Below are positions 1 through 7,718 of a DNA stretch of 9,532 nucleotides, in pieces (the stretch's first letter is position 1; each line of letters starts with the position of its first letter). This DNA comes from Micrococcales bacterium UBA3913 (GTDB taxonomy: Bacteria; Actinomycetota; Actinomycetes; Actinomycetales; Microbacteriaceae). The stretch covers positions 1 through 9,532 of the forward strand of contig DGEZ01000061.1 in assembly GCA_002391425.1 (NCBI GenBank), written 5' to 3'. The position numbers were made by a program, and so were the translations under genes. The notes below the pieces were generated by a model, which had not been told where the DNA came from, searched no databases, and saw only the letters and a list, made by a program, of their open reading frames with translations.

Positions 1-19
1 AGATGTGTATAAGAGACAG
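1..19 (+). other. Residual Tn5/Nextera mosaic-end adapter at the sequence end (non-genomic)
   Basis: The first 19 bases read AGATGTGTATAAGAGACAG, identical to the transposase mosaic end used in Nextera-type library preparation. It sits exactly at the sequence terminus and runs straight into the interior of a glutamine synthetase gene, as untrimmed adapter does. Translating through it adds the artefactual residues MYKRQ to the front of the glnA1 product, with a false GTG start at base 5. These bases should be masked. A natural Tn5 end is very unlikely because no transposase or 9-bp target duplication context is present. Confidence 0.96.
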
Positions 20-1369
20 GATCTCCCCGGTGTACAGCAGCACTTCAACCTTCCAGCCGAATTTGTGGACGAAGACTACTTCGCCAACGGACAACTCTTC
101 GACGGTTCGTCGATCCGAGGGTTCGCGGCGATCAACGAGTCGGACATGCAGTTGATTCCTGATGTCACGACGGCCTACCTCGATCCCTTCCGCACGGAGA
201 AGACCCTCGTGTTCGTGCACGACATCTTCAACCCGCGCAATGGTGAGATTTACGCGAAGGATCCGCGGCAGACCGCGAAGAAGGCGGAGAAGTACCTGGC
301 CTCCACGGGCATCGCCGATACCGCGTTCTTCGCACCCGAGGCGGAGTTCTTCATCTTCGACGACGTTCGCTACGAGGTCTCCCAGAACGTCAGCTTCTAC
401 AGCGTTGACTCCATCGAGGGCGCGTGGAACACCGGCCGGCAGGAAGAGGGCGGAAACCTCGCGAACAAGACTCCATACAAGGGCGGATACTTCCCGGTTC
501 CCCCGGTAGACCACCTGGCTGATCTGCGCGACGACATCGTCCTCGAACTGGTCAAGGCCGGCCTGCAGGTCGAGCGCAGCCACCACGAGGTGGGCACCGC
601 TGGCCAGTGCGAAATCAACTACCGCTTCAACACCCTGACGAAGGCGGCAGACGATCTGCTCCTGTTCAAGTTCATCGTCAAGAACACCGCCCTGCGTCAC
701 GGCAAGACAGCGACCTTCATGCCGAAGCCGCTGTTCGGCGACAATGGCTCGGGGATGCACACGCACCAGTCCCTGTGGAACGGCGGTCAGCCGTTGTTCT
801 ACGACGAGGCAGGGTACGCAGGCCTGTCCGACCTGGCACGGTGGTACATCGGCGGCATCCTCAAGCACGCTCCGGCAGTTCTGGCCTTCACGAACCCGAC
901 GCTGAACTCCTTCCACCGTCTGGTTCCCGGCTTCGAAGCCCCCGTCAACCTCGTGTACTCGGCGGGCAACCGTTCGGCGGCTGTGCGCATCCCGATCACG
1001 GGCACCAACCCGAAGGCGAAGCGCCTGGAGTTCCGCGCCCCGGACTCCTCCGGCAACCCCTACTTCGCGTTCGCTGCTCAGCTCATGGCTGGCCTCGACG
1101 GCATCAAGAACAAGATCGAGCCGCACGAGCCCGTCGACAAGGACCTCTACGATCTGCCCCCCGAGGAGGCGAAGAACATCCCGCAGGTTCCCGGAAGCCT
1201 GGAGGCTGTCATCAACGCCCTCGAGGACGACAACGAGTTCCTGCGTGCCGGGGACGTCTTCAGCGAGGACGTCATCTCCACGTGGATCGACTACAAGCGC
1301 GAGAACGAGATCAAGCCGATCGCCGCTCGCCCGCATCCGTTCGAGTACGAGCTGTACTACGGCGTGTAG
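20..1369 (+). CDS. glnA: Glutamine synthetase type I-beta, GlnA1 (5'-truncated)
   Basis: Catalyses ATP-dependent condensation of glutamate and ammonia to glutamine in the cytoplasm; the family forms dodecamers. The first native residues are DLPGVQQHF, which in full-length homologues follow about 25 residues (…VRFC-DLPG), so the N-terminus is cut off. The remaining 449 residues plus about 25 give roughly 474, the normal length. Counting from base 20 as residue 1, visible active-site elements are FDGSS (D28), PEAEFF (E107, E109), HHEVG (E190), CEINY (E198), GSGMHTH (H247), GNRSA (R318) and LEFR (E337, R339). The DLYDLPPEE motif carries the regulatory adenylylation tyrosine (Y377), marking the I-beta subtype and pairing it with the nearby glnE. 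The stop is TAG and is followed by a strong hairpin. The promoter and true start lie outside the window. Apparent starts upstream of base 20 come from adapter sequence. Confidence 0.97.
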   Translation, partial: DLPGVQQHFNLPAEFVDEDYFANGQLFDGSSIRGFAAINESDMQLIPDVTTAYLDPFRTEKTLVFVHDIFNPRNGEIYAKDPRQTAKKAEKYLASTGIADTAFFAPEAEFFIFDDVRYEVSQNVSFYSVDSIEGAWNTGRQEEGGNLANKTPYKGGYFPVPPVDHLADLRDDIVLELVKAGLQVERSHHEVGTAGQCEINYRFNTLTKAADDLLLFKFIVKNTALRHGKTATFMPKPLFGDNGSGMHTHQSLWNGGQPLFYDEAGYAGLSDLARWYIGGILKHAPAVLAFTNPTLNSFHRLVPGFEAPVNLVYSAGNRSAAVRIPITGTNPKAKRLEFRAPDSSGNPYFAFAAQLMAGLDGIKNKIEPHEPVDKDLYDLPPEEAKNIPQVPGSLEAVINALEDDNEFLRAGDVFSEDVISTWIDYKRENEIKPIAARPHPFEYELYYGV

Positions 1370-1386
1370 TCCGTCAGTCTGACCGC

Positions 1387-1423
1387 GGGAGGGCCTCACC
1401 GGCAATGCTGGTGGGGCCCTCCC
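1387..1423. terminator. Symmetric hairpin between convergent glnA1 and glnE, probable bidirectional terminator
   Basis: Bases 1387-1401 pair with 1409-1423 to make a 15-bp stem containing two G-T wobbles, closed by the 7-nt loop GCAATGC. The outer nine pairs are almost all G-C. It lies in the 99-bp gap between the stops of two converging genes, 17 bp past the glnA1 stop and 45 bp past the glnE stop. No T-tract follows on either strand, which is common for terminators in high-GC actinobacteria. The structure reads equally from both strands, so it may serve both genes. Confidence 0.8.
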
Positions 1424-1468
1424 CCGTCTGTGGCGCGTCCTGGACCCGCACCCGGATCGCAAGCGGCG

Positions 1469-4438
1469 TTACATCTGCTGGTAGAACTCGCGGTCGAAGA
1501 CGGCGCGGGCTCTGCGCGTCGCCCGCAGGTAGTCGTTCTCGAGGGCTAGCGCCTGCCCCGGCGCATACCCGAGGATCCGGGCAATCCCATCTAATGCGTA
1601 GGAGTCGTTCGGGAGACTATCCACGGCCTTCCCACAGTACAAGGTGGATGCGGAGCGCACCCTGCTGGCCAGGTGCCATGCATCGCGCAGTACCGCGGCA
1701 TCCGCGCCGCTGAGCAGTCCATGGCTGACGAGGGCATCCAAGGCGGACATCGTACTCGTGGTCCGCAGCTCGGGGATCCGCGCCGCGAACTGGAGCTGGC
1801 GCAGCTGAACCAGCCACTCCACATCGGAGAGGGACCCGCGACCCAGCTTGAGGTGACGCCGGGGGTCCGCGCCGCGCGGCAGGCGCTCAGACTCTACACG
1901 GGCCTTGATCCTCCGGATTTCGCGTACGGCCATCGGATCGATTGATTCGGGGTAACGCACCGGGTCGATCAGCGTCACGAAGTCCGACATCAACGCATCG
2001 GAGCCAGCCACCGGTGTGGCACGCACGAGCGCCTGGGCCTCCCAGATGGCGGACCAGCGCGCATAGTACGTCGCGTACGCGTCAAGTGTGCGCGCGGGCG
2101 GTCCGTTTCGTCCCTCCGGCCGCAACCCGAGGTCGATGTCGAAGGGAAGCTGAAAGTCCGTCGCGAGCTCGGTCAGCTCCCCCGAAACCTTGTAGGCGCC
2201 CGCCTGCGCATCCTGGTCTGCGCACCCGGGCAATGGCCGGTACACGTAGATCACATCGACATCGGAGGAGAAACCCAGTTCTCCTCCCCCGTACCTGCCC
2301 ATCGCGATCACGGCGAACTCGATGCCATAGCGACGCTCCGGGTCCACCAGCACCATCAGGGCGCGGAACACTGCGGTAGTGATCGCCGCAAGACCAGCGC
2401 CCACCTCGTCGTCCCCGATGACGTCCAGCAATGCTGCCAGGGCGAGACGAAGGACCTCCCGGCGGCGCACCGCGAGAACCCGAGTTGCACCCGTAGCACG
2501 GTCCTGTACGTGCCGCGTTGCCAATGCGACGAGTTCTCCCGTGAGCACCTCTACAGTGCGCGGAACGAGCTCCTCCTCATTGCCGAACCAGGCGACGGCC
2601 TCGGGATTACGGTCCAACAGGTCGCCGGCGAAGCGCGAGGAAGTGAGCACCTTCGTGAGCCGCTGGGCGGCACCCGTGGCATCCCGCAAGGTGCGCAAAA
2701 ACCAGTGCGTGTCGCCCAGGTTCTCGCTGATCCTGCGAAATGCGAGCAGGCCGTAATCGGGATCCGTTCCCTGGGCGAACCACTGCAGCATCACCGGCAT
2801 GAGGTGGCGCTGAATCTCTGCCTTCCGGGTCACCCCAGTGGTCAGTGCCTCGATATGGCTGAGCGCCCCCGCCGGGTTTCGGAAACCGATCGCCGCCAGA
2901 CGCGCCTCAGCTTGCGCGCTGGTGAGGTGAAACTGTTCGCTCGGTACACTCGCGACCGCGTCGAGAAGTGGACGATAGAAGATGTCTTCGTGAAGGCCGC
3001 GCACCCGCGCACGAATCGTGTGCCACAGCTCGATGAGACCCTCGCCAGTAGAGACCAGACCGGTGGCGCGCGCGACAATGCGCTGTTCCTCGGGATCCCG
3101 GGGCATGAGGTGCGTGCGCCTGAGGTGCCGAAGCTGGAGTCGATGCTCTATCACCCGGAGGCTCCGGTAGCAGTGCGAGAGTTCCGCGGCGTCACTACGG
3201 CTGACATATCCGTACCGGGCCAGGGCATCCAGCGCATCCAGGGTCGCGCTCTGCCGGATCCGGTCATCGTGTTGACCGTGCACTAGCTGCAGCAACTGAA
3301 CAGTGAATTCGACGTCGCGAATACCCCCAGGCCCGAGTTTCACCTGGACGTCAATATCCTCCGGGGGGATGTGCGCGGTGACGCGCTCGCGCATCCTCCG
3401 CACCGAGGCCACGAAGTCGGGGGCCGCCGCACTCCTCCAGATAAAAGGATCGATGGCGTCCCGGTACCTCTGCCCGAGATCCCGGTCCCCGGCGACGGGG
3501 CGAGCCTTGATGAGTGCCTGAAACTCCCAGCCCGAGGCCCACCGTTCGTAATATGCGGTGTGCGACACCAGTGTCCGCACCAGCGCGCCCTTGCGCCCCT
3601 CGGGCCGGAGGTTCGCATCCACCTCCCACAACATCGGTTCGCGCGCAATGCCATCAATGACTTTCATTGTTTCCGATGCGAGCCGGGTGGCGATGGCGAT
3701 GGCCTGGTCTGTGGAGACGAGATCCGTATCGGCGCTCTCCGCCACGAAGATGACATCCACGTCGCTGAGGTAATTGAGCTCACGGGCGCCCGTCTTCCCC
3801 ATCGCGATGATGGCCAGGCGCGTCGCCTCGATCTGCTCGGCAGAGGCCCGAACCCGCGCCGATCCCGCTACTTCGCGACGCACCAGGCGCAGGGCCGCGT
3901 CCAGCGTTGCTCCAGCCAGGTCGGAAAGCGCTGCGCTGGCGGCAGGCTGACTCGTCAGGGGATCTGGCGCACCCAGATCTCGAACGGCGATACTGGCGAG
4001 TACCTCCCGATACCGTATGCGCAAAGCGTTGACGGCATCCTCACCGTCACGGCCAGCCACGGCGTCGAATAACGCGTCCCGCAGCTGCCCGGCCGTCGGA
4101 TAGGGCGCATCGGGATGCGCGAAGGCCGCCGCCACAGACTCCGGGTGCCGCTCAAAGAACTGCTGGAACCCCGTGGACAGGCCCAGGACCCGGATCAGTC
4201 CGGCGCGTGTCATCGGGCCGGACCACAACCGGCGCATTGTGTCCCCGCACGCCGCGAAGAGGGCAACGACGGATTCCAGTGCCTCATCGGGAGAGGCCGC
4301 GAGAGAGAAGTCGGAGAGAGCCTCGGTGACGATGCCACGATCGGCCTCTGAGAGCGGGCCAAGCCTCTCCCCCACCGCCGCGAGATCGGTAAAACCGAGC
4401 CGTGCCAGCTCAGATCGCGCGCGTTCCCTCGATGTCAC
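1469..4438 (-). CDS. glnE: Bifunctional glutamine synthetase adenylyltransferase / adenylyl-removing enzyme GlnE
   Basis: Transfers AMP to, or removes it from, the regulatory Tyr of type I-beta glutamine synthetase, tuning activity to nitrogen status, in the family usually through PII. The 989-residue product matches the usual length (about 950-1000). It shows the family's two nucleotidyltransferase halves. The N-terminal half (deadenylylation side) has ARELNYLSDVDVIFV (D226, D228), EVDANLRPEGRKG and KLGPGGIRDVEF. The C-terminal half (adenylylation side) has GGELGFSSDVDVIYVY (D726, D728), FDIDLGLRPEGRNG and KLGRGSLSDVEW. Both DxD pairs are intact, so both activities are predicted. I chose the GTG start at 4438-4436 because it overlaps the glnA2 stop as GTGA and gives MTSRERARSELARLGF. 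An ATG 60 bases upstream (4498) would put 64 bp inside glnA2 and adds residues unlike the family. Its weak ribosome site suggests translational coupling to glnA2. The likely target GlnA1 converges on it. Confidence 0.96.
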   Translation of the reverse strand: MTSRERARSELARLGFTDLAAVGERLGPLSEADRGIVTEALSDFSLAASPDEALESVVALFAACGDTMRRLWSGPMTRAGLIRVLGLSTGFQQFFERHPESVAAAFAHPDAPYPTAGQLRDALFDAVAGRDGEDAVNALRIRYREVLASIAVRDLGAPDPLTSQPAASAALSDLAGATLDAALRLVRREVAGSARVRASAEQIEATRLAIIAMGKTGARELNYLSDVDVIFVAESADTDLVSTDQAIAIATRLASETMKVIDGIAREPMLWEVDANLRPEGRKGALVRTLVSHTAYYERWASGWEFQALIKARPVAGDRDLGQRYRDAIDPFIWRSAAAPDFVASVRRMRERVTAHIPPEDIDVQVKLGPGGIRDVEFTVQLLQLVHGQHDDRIRQSATLDALDALARYGYVSRSDAAELSHCYRSLRVIEHRLQLRHLRRTHLMPRDPEEQRIVARATGLVSTGEGLIELWHTIRARVRGLHEDIFYRPLLDAVASVPSEQFHLTSAQAEARLAAIGFRNPAGALSHIEALTTGVTRKAEIQRHLMPVMLQWFAQGTDPDYGLLAFRRISENLGDTHWFLRTLRDATGAAQRLTKVLTSSRFAGDLLDRNPEAVAWFGNEEELVPRTVEVLTGELVALATRHVQDRATGATRVLAVRRREVLRLALAALLDVIGDDEVGAGLAAITTAVFRALMVLVDPERRYGIEFAVIAMGRYGGGELGFSSDVDVIYVYRPLPGCADQDAQAGAYKVSGELTELATDFQLPFDIDLGLRPEGRNGPPARTLDAYATYYARWSAIWEAQALVRATPVAGSDALMSDFVTLIDPVRYPESIDPMAVREIRRIKARVESERLPRGADPRRHLKLGRGSLSDVEWLVQLRQLQFAARIPELRTTSTMSALDALVSHGLLSGADAAVLRDAWHLASRVRSASTLYCGKAVDSLPNDSYALDGIARILGYAPGQALALENDYLRATRRARAVFDREFYQQM

Positions 4439-5772
4439 AGCGTTCCCAGGTAGCGCTCCAACTCGAAGCTCGTCACCTGACTGCGATACTCGTGCCACTC
4501 CTGACGTTTGTTCGCGAGCACGTAATTGAACACACGCTCCCCGAGCGTCTCCGCCACCAGCTCAGACCCTTCGAGCAGTTCCAGCGCCTGGTCCAGGCTG
4601 GAGGGCAGCGGGTTGTACCCCAGGGCGCGACGCTCCGCGTCTGAGAGGTCCCAGACGTTGTTCTCTGCCTCCGGGGCAAGTTCGTACTCGTCCTCGATCC
4701 CTTTCAGGCCCGCCGCGAGGATGAGCGAGAAGGTCAGGTAGGGGTTGGCGGCGGAGTCAATCGCACGATACTCGATGCGCGCACTCTGCCCCTTCTCGGG
4801 TTTATACAGCGGCACCCGCACGAGGGCGGAGCGATTGTTGTGCCCCCAGCACACGTAGCTCGGGGCCTCGTCGCCTCCCCAGAGTCGCTTGTACGAGTTC
4901 ACGTGCTGGTTCGTGACGGCGGTGATCTCCGGGGCGTGCTTCAGGAGTCCTGCCATGAAGTGACGGGCGGTCTTCGACAGCTGGTAGGGCTCCGCGGGGT
5001 CGAAGAACGCATTCGACTCCCCCTCGAACAGGGACACGTGCGTGTGCATCCCGGATCCGGGGAACTGCGAGAACGGTTTCGGCATGAACGTCGCGTAGAC
5101 ACCCTGCTCGATGGCAACTTCCTTCACCACGGTGCGGAACGTCATGATGTTGTCCGCGGTCGAGAGTGCGTCGGCGTACCGCAGGTCGATCTCGTTCTGG
5201 CCGGGGCCGACCTCGTGGTGGCTGAATTCAACCGAGATACCCAGCTGCTCCAGCATCGTCACGGAACGGCGCCGGAAATCGTTCGCTGTGCCGCCGGGCA
5301 CGTTGTCGAAATACCCCGCCGCGTCCACCGGCTCCGGGCCCTCGGGGCCAACTCGGTTGGACTTGAGCAGGTAGAACTCGATCTCCGGATGCGTGTAGAA
5401 GGAGAATCCCTTGTCTGCGGCATTCGCCAGCGCACGCTTGAGCACATAGCGGGGATCGGATGCTGCAGGTTCGCCGTCAGGCATCTGGATGTCGCAGAAC
5501 ATCCGCGCCGTCGGGTCGACGTCACCGCGCCACGGCAACAGCTGGAATGTCGCCGGATCGGGGACGGCGAGCATATCCGCTTCGTACGCTCGCGTGAATC
5601 CTTCAATGGTGGAGCCATCGAATCCGATGCCCTCAGAGAAAGCACTCTCAATCTCCGCGGGCGATACTGCGACAGACTTCAGCGAGCCGAGCACATCCGT
5701 GAACCACAGGCGAACGAACTTGACGCCGCGCTCTTCGATGGTGCGAAGCACGAAGTCCTGCTGCTTATCCAT
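4435..5772 (-). CDS. glnA2: Glutamine synthetase type I-alpha-like, GlnA2
   Basis: A second, 445-residue type I glutamine synthetase, encoded upstream of glnE in the same transcription unit. Active-site motifs are complete: FDGST (D52), HPEIEF (E130, E132), HHEVG (E187), QNEIDL (E194), GSGMHTH (H243), NNRSA (R314) and IEYR (E334, R336). It lacks the ~25-residue insertion typical of the I-beta form. At the adenylylation position it reads NNVWDLSDAERR, with Trp where GlnA1 has Tyr, so GlnE should not modify it. This pattern matches M. tuberculosis GlnA2, whose gene also precedes glnE. The start at 5772 (MDKQQDFVLRTIEE) is supported by an AAGGAAGG ribosome site five bases upstream. An in-frame extension of 41 residues to 5895 has no family resemblance and runs through the promoter region. 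Catalytic function is well supported. The physiological role, whether bulk glutamine supply or a specialised one, cannot be told from sequence. Confidence 0.95.
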   Translation of the reverse strand: MDKQQDFVLRTIEERGVKFVRLWFTDVLGSLKSVAVSPAEIESAFSEGIGFDGSTIEGFTRAYEADMLAVPDPATFQLLPWRGDVDPTARMFCDIQMPDGEPAASDPRYVLKRALANAADKGFSFYTHPEIEFYLLKSNRVGPEGPEPVDAAGYFDNVPGGTANDFRRRSVTMLEQLGISVEFSHHEVGPGQNEIDLRYADALSTADNIMTFRTVVKEVAIEQGVYATFMPKPFSQFPGSGMHTHVSLFEGESNAFFDPAEPYQLSKTARHFMAGLLKHAPEITAVTNQHVNSYKRLWGGDEAPSYVCWGHNNRSALVRVPLYKPEKGQSARIEYRAIDSAANPYLTFSLILAAGLKGIEDEYELAPEAENNVWDLSDAERRALGYNPLPSSLDQALELLEGSELVAETLGERVFNYVLANKRQEWHEYRSQVTSFELERYLGTL

Positions 5773-5777
5773 GGGAA

Positions 5778-5785
5778 CCTTCCTT
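5778..5785 (-). promoter_or_regulatory. Strong Shine-Dalgarno site of glnA2
   Basis: On the minus strand the bases AAGGAAGG end five bases before the ATG of glnA2. This site fixes the start at MDKQQD rather than at the longer in-frame reading. It contrasts with nadE across the same divergent region, which has no recognisable ribosome site. Confidence 0.8.
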
Positions 5786-5921
5786 GTGGAACCGCCGTGG
5801 GGGAGGGACACTCCTCTCCGGGGCCCCGCTGCGTATCCATGCCGTTCGCGATCGGGAGACTTTTCGGCGGGTGCAGGGCGCATGCCAGAACCCACGTGAC
5901 AGACTCGACGATCGTCACTAC

Positions 5922-5927
5922 TAGGCT
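5922..5927 (+). promoter_or_regulatory. Probable -10 box of nadE, leaderless arrangement
   Basis: TAGGCT fits the actinobacterial -10 consensus TANNNT. Exactly seven bases separate it from the nadE ATG, which places the expected transcription start on or next to the A of the start codon. No Shine-Dalgarno sequence precedes the ATG. This suggests a leaderless mRNA. The best -35-like element, GTGACA (5896-5901), is 20 bases upstream, longer than ideal, so the -35 assignment is weak. Confidence 0.6.
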
Positions 5928-5934
5928 AGTGGGT

Positions 5935-7677
5935 ATGCCACGCATTCGCCTCGCATTGGCCCAGATCAATCCCACTCTCGGTGATTTCTCGGGCAACAGT
6001 GACCGCATCGTGTCGTTCGCCCGTGCAGCAGCAGACGCGGGGGCGGATATCGTCGTCTTCCCGGAGATGGCGGTGTCCGGGTATCCCATTGAAGACCTCG
6101 CGACGCGCCCCGAGTTCCTGCGCCGCTGCCGGGAGACCGTGAACCACCTGGCGCAGCGACTGGACACAGAAGACCTGGGGCACCTCCCCGTTCTGGTGGG
6201 GTTTCCGGATGGCCCCTTCTCCCCACTGCCTGCGGTCGGGGTGAACGCGCCGACCGCAATAGCGAAGAACTCTGCAGCGATCCTGCACGGCGGGCAGGTC
6301 GCTGCCGAGACGGTGAAGCATCACCTGCCCAACTATGGCGTGTTTGACGAGTTCCGGAACTTCATCTCTGAGGATTCCCTCCTGGTGGCTCGCGTGGCGG
6401 GGGCGGATCTCGCTGTAGTCATCTGCGAGGATCTCTGGCATGACTCCGGCCCCGTCTCCCGCGTATCGGAGGCGGGCGCGAGTGCGCTGATTGTCATCAA
6501 CGCGTCCCCCTTCGAGCGAGACAAGGACGACGTTCGCCTGCCCCTGGTGCAGCGCAGGGCGACCCAGCACAAGGTGCCGGTCGCCTATGTGAACGCCGTC
6601 GGCGGGCAGGATGACCTCGTCTTCGACGGGGACAGTGTCGTCGTCTCCGCTGAGGGGACGGTCGTTTCCCGTGCGCCGCAATTCCGCGAGCACCTGCTCG
6701 TGCTCGACCTCGACTGCCCGCAGAAGACTCCGACGGCCTCTACAACAACGCCGGGCGTCCACCGAGCCCTCATCTCGGAGGCCACAGCCGCGACCCGTCC
6801 GAACGTGTCCGCCCTGGTCACGACGCCCCCCAGTGACGAGCAGCAGATCTGGGAGGCCCTGGTGTTGGGCTTGCACGACTACGTCGAGAAGAATCACTTC
6901 CCGTCCATCATTCTGGGACTATCTGGCGGGATCGATTCCTCGGTCGTGGCCGCGATTAGTGTGGATGCGCTCGGGGCCGACCGGTGCTTCGGGGTGTCCA
7001 TGCCCAGCCGCTATTCCTCATCGCACTCACGCAGCGACGCGGACGACCTCGCCGAACGCCTGGGTATGCACTATCAGGTGGAGCCGATCATCGACCTGGT
7101 CTCTCCCTTTGAGACCCAGCTGGGTCTCAGCGGCGTCGCAGCGGAGAACATCCAGGCCCGTGCCCGCGGCATGATCCTCATGGCCCTGTCCAACCAGCAT
7201 GGGCACCTTGTGCTGACCACGGGAAACAAGAGCGAACTGGCCGTCGGGTACTCCACCATTTACGGAGACGCCGTGGGCGGGTTCAACCCGATCAAGGATG
7301 TCCCCAAGACGCTCGTGTGGGGGCTCGCCCGCTGGCGCAACGCTTATGCGCGCGCCCAAGGGCTCACCCCGCCCATCCCTGAGAACGCCATCACCAAGCC
7401 GCCATCGGCCGAGCTCCGCCCGGACCAGACCGACCAGGATTCATTGCCACCGTACGACGTTCTTGACGCCATCCTGGACGCATACATTGACCAGCGTCTC
7501 GATATTCCCGAGATCGTCAGCCGCGGGTTTGACCGCGCTCTGGTCGAGCGCATTGTTGGCCTCGTCGACCGCGCGGAGTGGAAACGACGTCAGGCCGCCA
7601 TCGGACCGAAAATCTCTGGCATGGCGTTCGGACGGGACCGCCGGCTCCCCATCACCTTCGTGCACGAGCGTTCGTGA
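5935..7677 (+). CDS. nadE: Glutamine-dependent NAD+ synthetase NadE
   Basis: Converts deamido-NAD (nicotinate adenine dinucleotide) to NAD+ using ATP, with ammonia released from glutamine. The 580-residue product has the two-domain architecture of glutamine-dependent enzymes. Residues 1 to about 260 form a nitrilase-type glutaminase with the Glu-Lys-Cys triad visible as FPEMAVSGYP (E44), VKHHLPNYGVFDE (K128) and VVICEDLWH (C164). From about 305 onward is the synthetase domain with the P-loop LGLSGGIDSS (328-336), then LTTGNKSELAVGYSTIYGD, GGFNPIKDVPKT and the C-terminal PPSAELRPDQTDQDSLPPYD segment. Length is typical of the shorter bacterial enzymes; the mycobacterial version is about 100 residues longer. 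I start it at ATG 5935 because the nitrilase fold begins immediately (MPRIRLALAQINPTLGDF). The same frame is open far upstream, but only antisense to glnA2. No ribosome site is present, and the start is probably leaderless. It stands alone on its strand until map. Confidence 0.97.
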   Translation: MPRIRLALAQINPTLGDFSGNSDRIVSFARAAADAGADIVVFPEMAVSGYPIEDLATRPEFLRRCRETVNHLAQRLDTEDLGHLPVLVGFPDGPFSPLPAVGVNAPTAIAKNSAAILHGGQVAAETVKHHLPNYGVFDEFRNFISEDSLLVARVAGADLAVVICEDLWHDSGPVSRVSEAGASALIVINASPFERDKDDVRLPLVQRRATQHKVPVAYVNAVGGQDDLVFDGDSVVVSAEGTVVSRAPQFREHLLVLDLDCPQKTPTASTTTPGVHRALISEATAATRPNVSALVTTPPSDEQQIWEALVLGLHDYVEKNHFPSIILGLSGGIDSSVVAAISVDALGADRCFGVSMPSRYSSSHSRSDADDLAERLGMHYQVEPIIDLVSPFETQLGLSGVAAENIQARARGMILMALSNQHGHLVLTTGNKSELAVGYSTIYGDAVGGFNPIKDVPKTLVWGLARWRNAYARAQGLTPPIPENAITKPPSAELRPDQTDQDSLPPYDVLDAILDAYIDQRLDIPEIVSRGFDRALVERIVGLVDRAEWKRRQAAIGPKISGMAFGRDRRLPITFVHERS

Positions 7678-7684
7678 GCATCGC

Positions 7685-7713
7685 CACGGGGTGACGACCT
7701 GCTCCCTCCCGTG
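7685..7713. terminator. Possible weak hairpin between convergent nadE and the SPOR-like gene
   Basis: CACGGG (7685-7690) and CCCGTG (7708-7713) form a 6-bp inverted repeat with a 17-nt loop inside the 41-bp gap between converging stops. The loop is long and there is no T-tract, so this is a weaker candidate than the glnA1/glnE hairpin. It is the only structure seen in the gap. Confidence 0.3.
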
Positions 7714-7718
7714 CCGGT

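Larger units (their letters stand above)
5773..5934. promoter_or_regulatory. Divergent glnA2/nadE intergenic region with two palindromes
   Basis: This 162-bp gap separates divergent start codons and must carry promoters for both sides. The nadE-proximal end holds the perfect 10-bp palindrome GACGATCGTC (5907-5916), then ACTAG-G-CTAGT (5920-5930), an 11-bp inverted repeat covering the proposed nadE -10 box. Either could be an operator; neither matches a regulator motif I can name with confidence. I saw no convincing GlnR-type box. The glnA2-proximal part is G/C-rich with no clear -10, so the glnA2 promoter position is unresolved. Confidence 0.5.

Noticed and set aside
1..19. Natural Tn5-type transposon end
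   Set aside because: An exact adapter sequence at the very terminus, with no transposase and no second end, is far better explained as library adapter.
607..1713. 368-codon + strand open frame overlapping glnA1 in another frame
   Set aside because: Arg/Pro-rich out-of-frame translation of glnA1 that runs through the terminator hairpin and into the antisense of glnE; it is a shadow.
2510..3286. 258-codon + strand open frame inside glnE
   Set aside because: It lies wholly antisense to a convincing GlnE reading frame and has no recognisable domains; it is a high-GC shadow frame.
4840..5934. Open frame upstream of and in frame with nadE, extending it by 365 codons
   Set aside because: It is antisense to glnA2 and its translation has no NadE or other family character. 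The nitrilase domain starts exactly at ATG 5935.
5926..6897. 323-codon minus-strand open frame opposite nadE
   Set aside because: Antisense of an intact, motif-complete nadE; no domain features or ribosome site.
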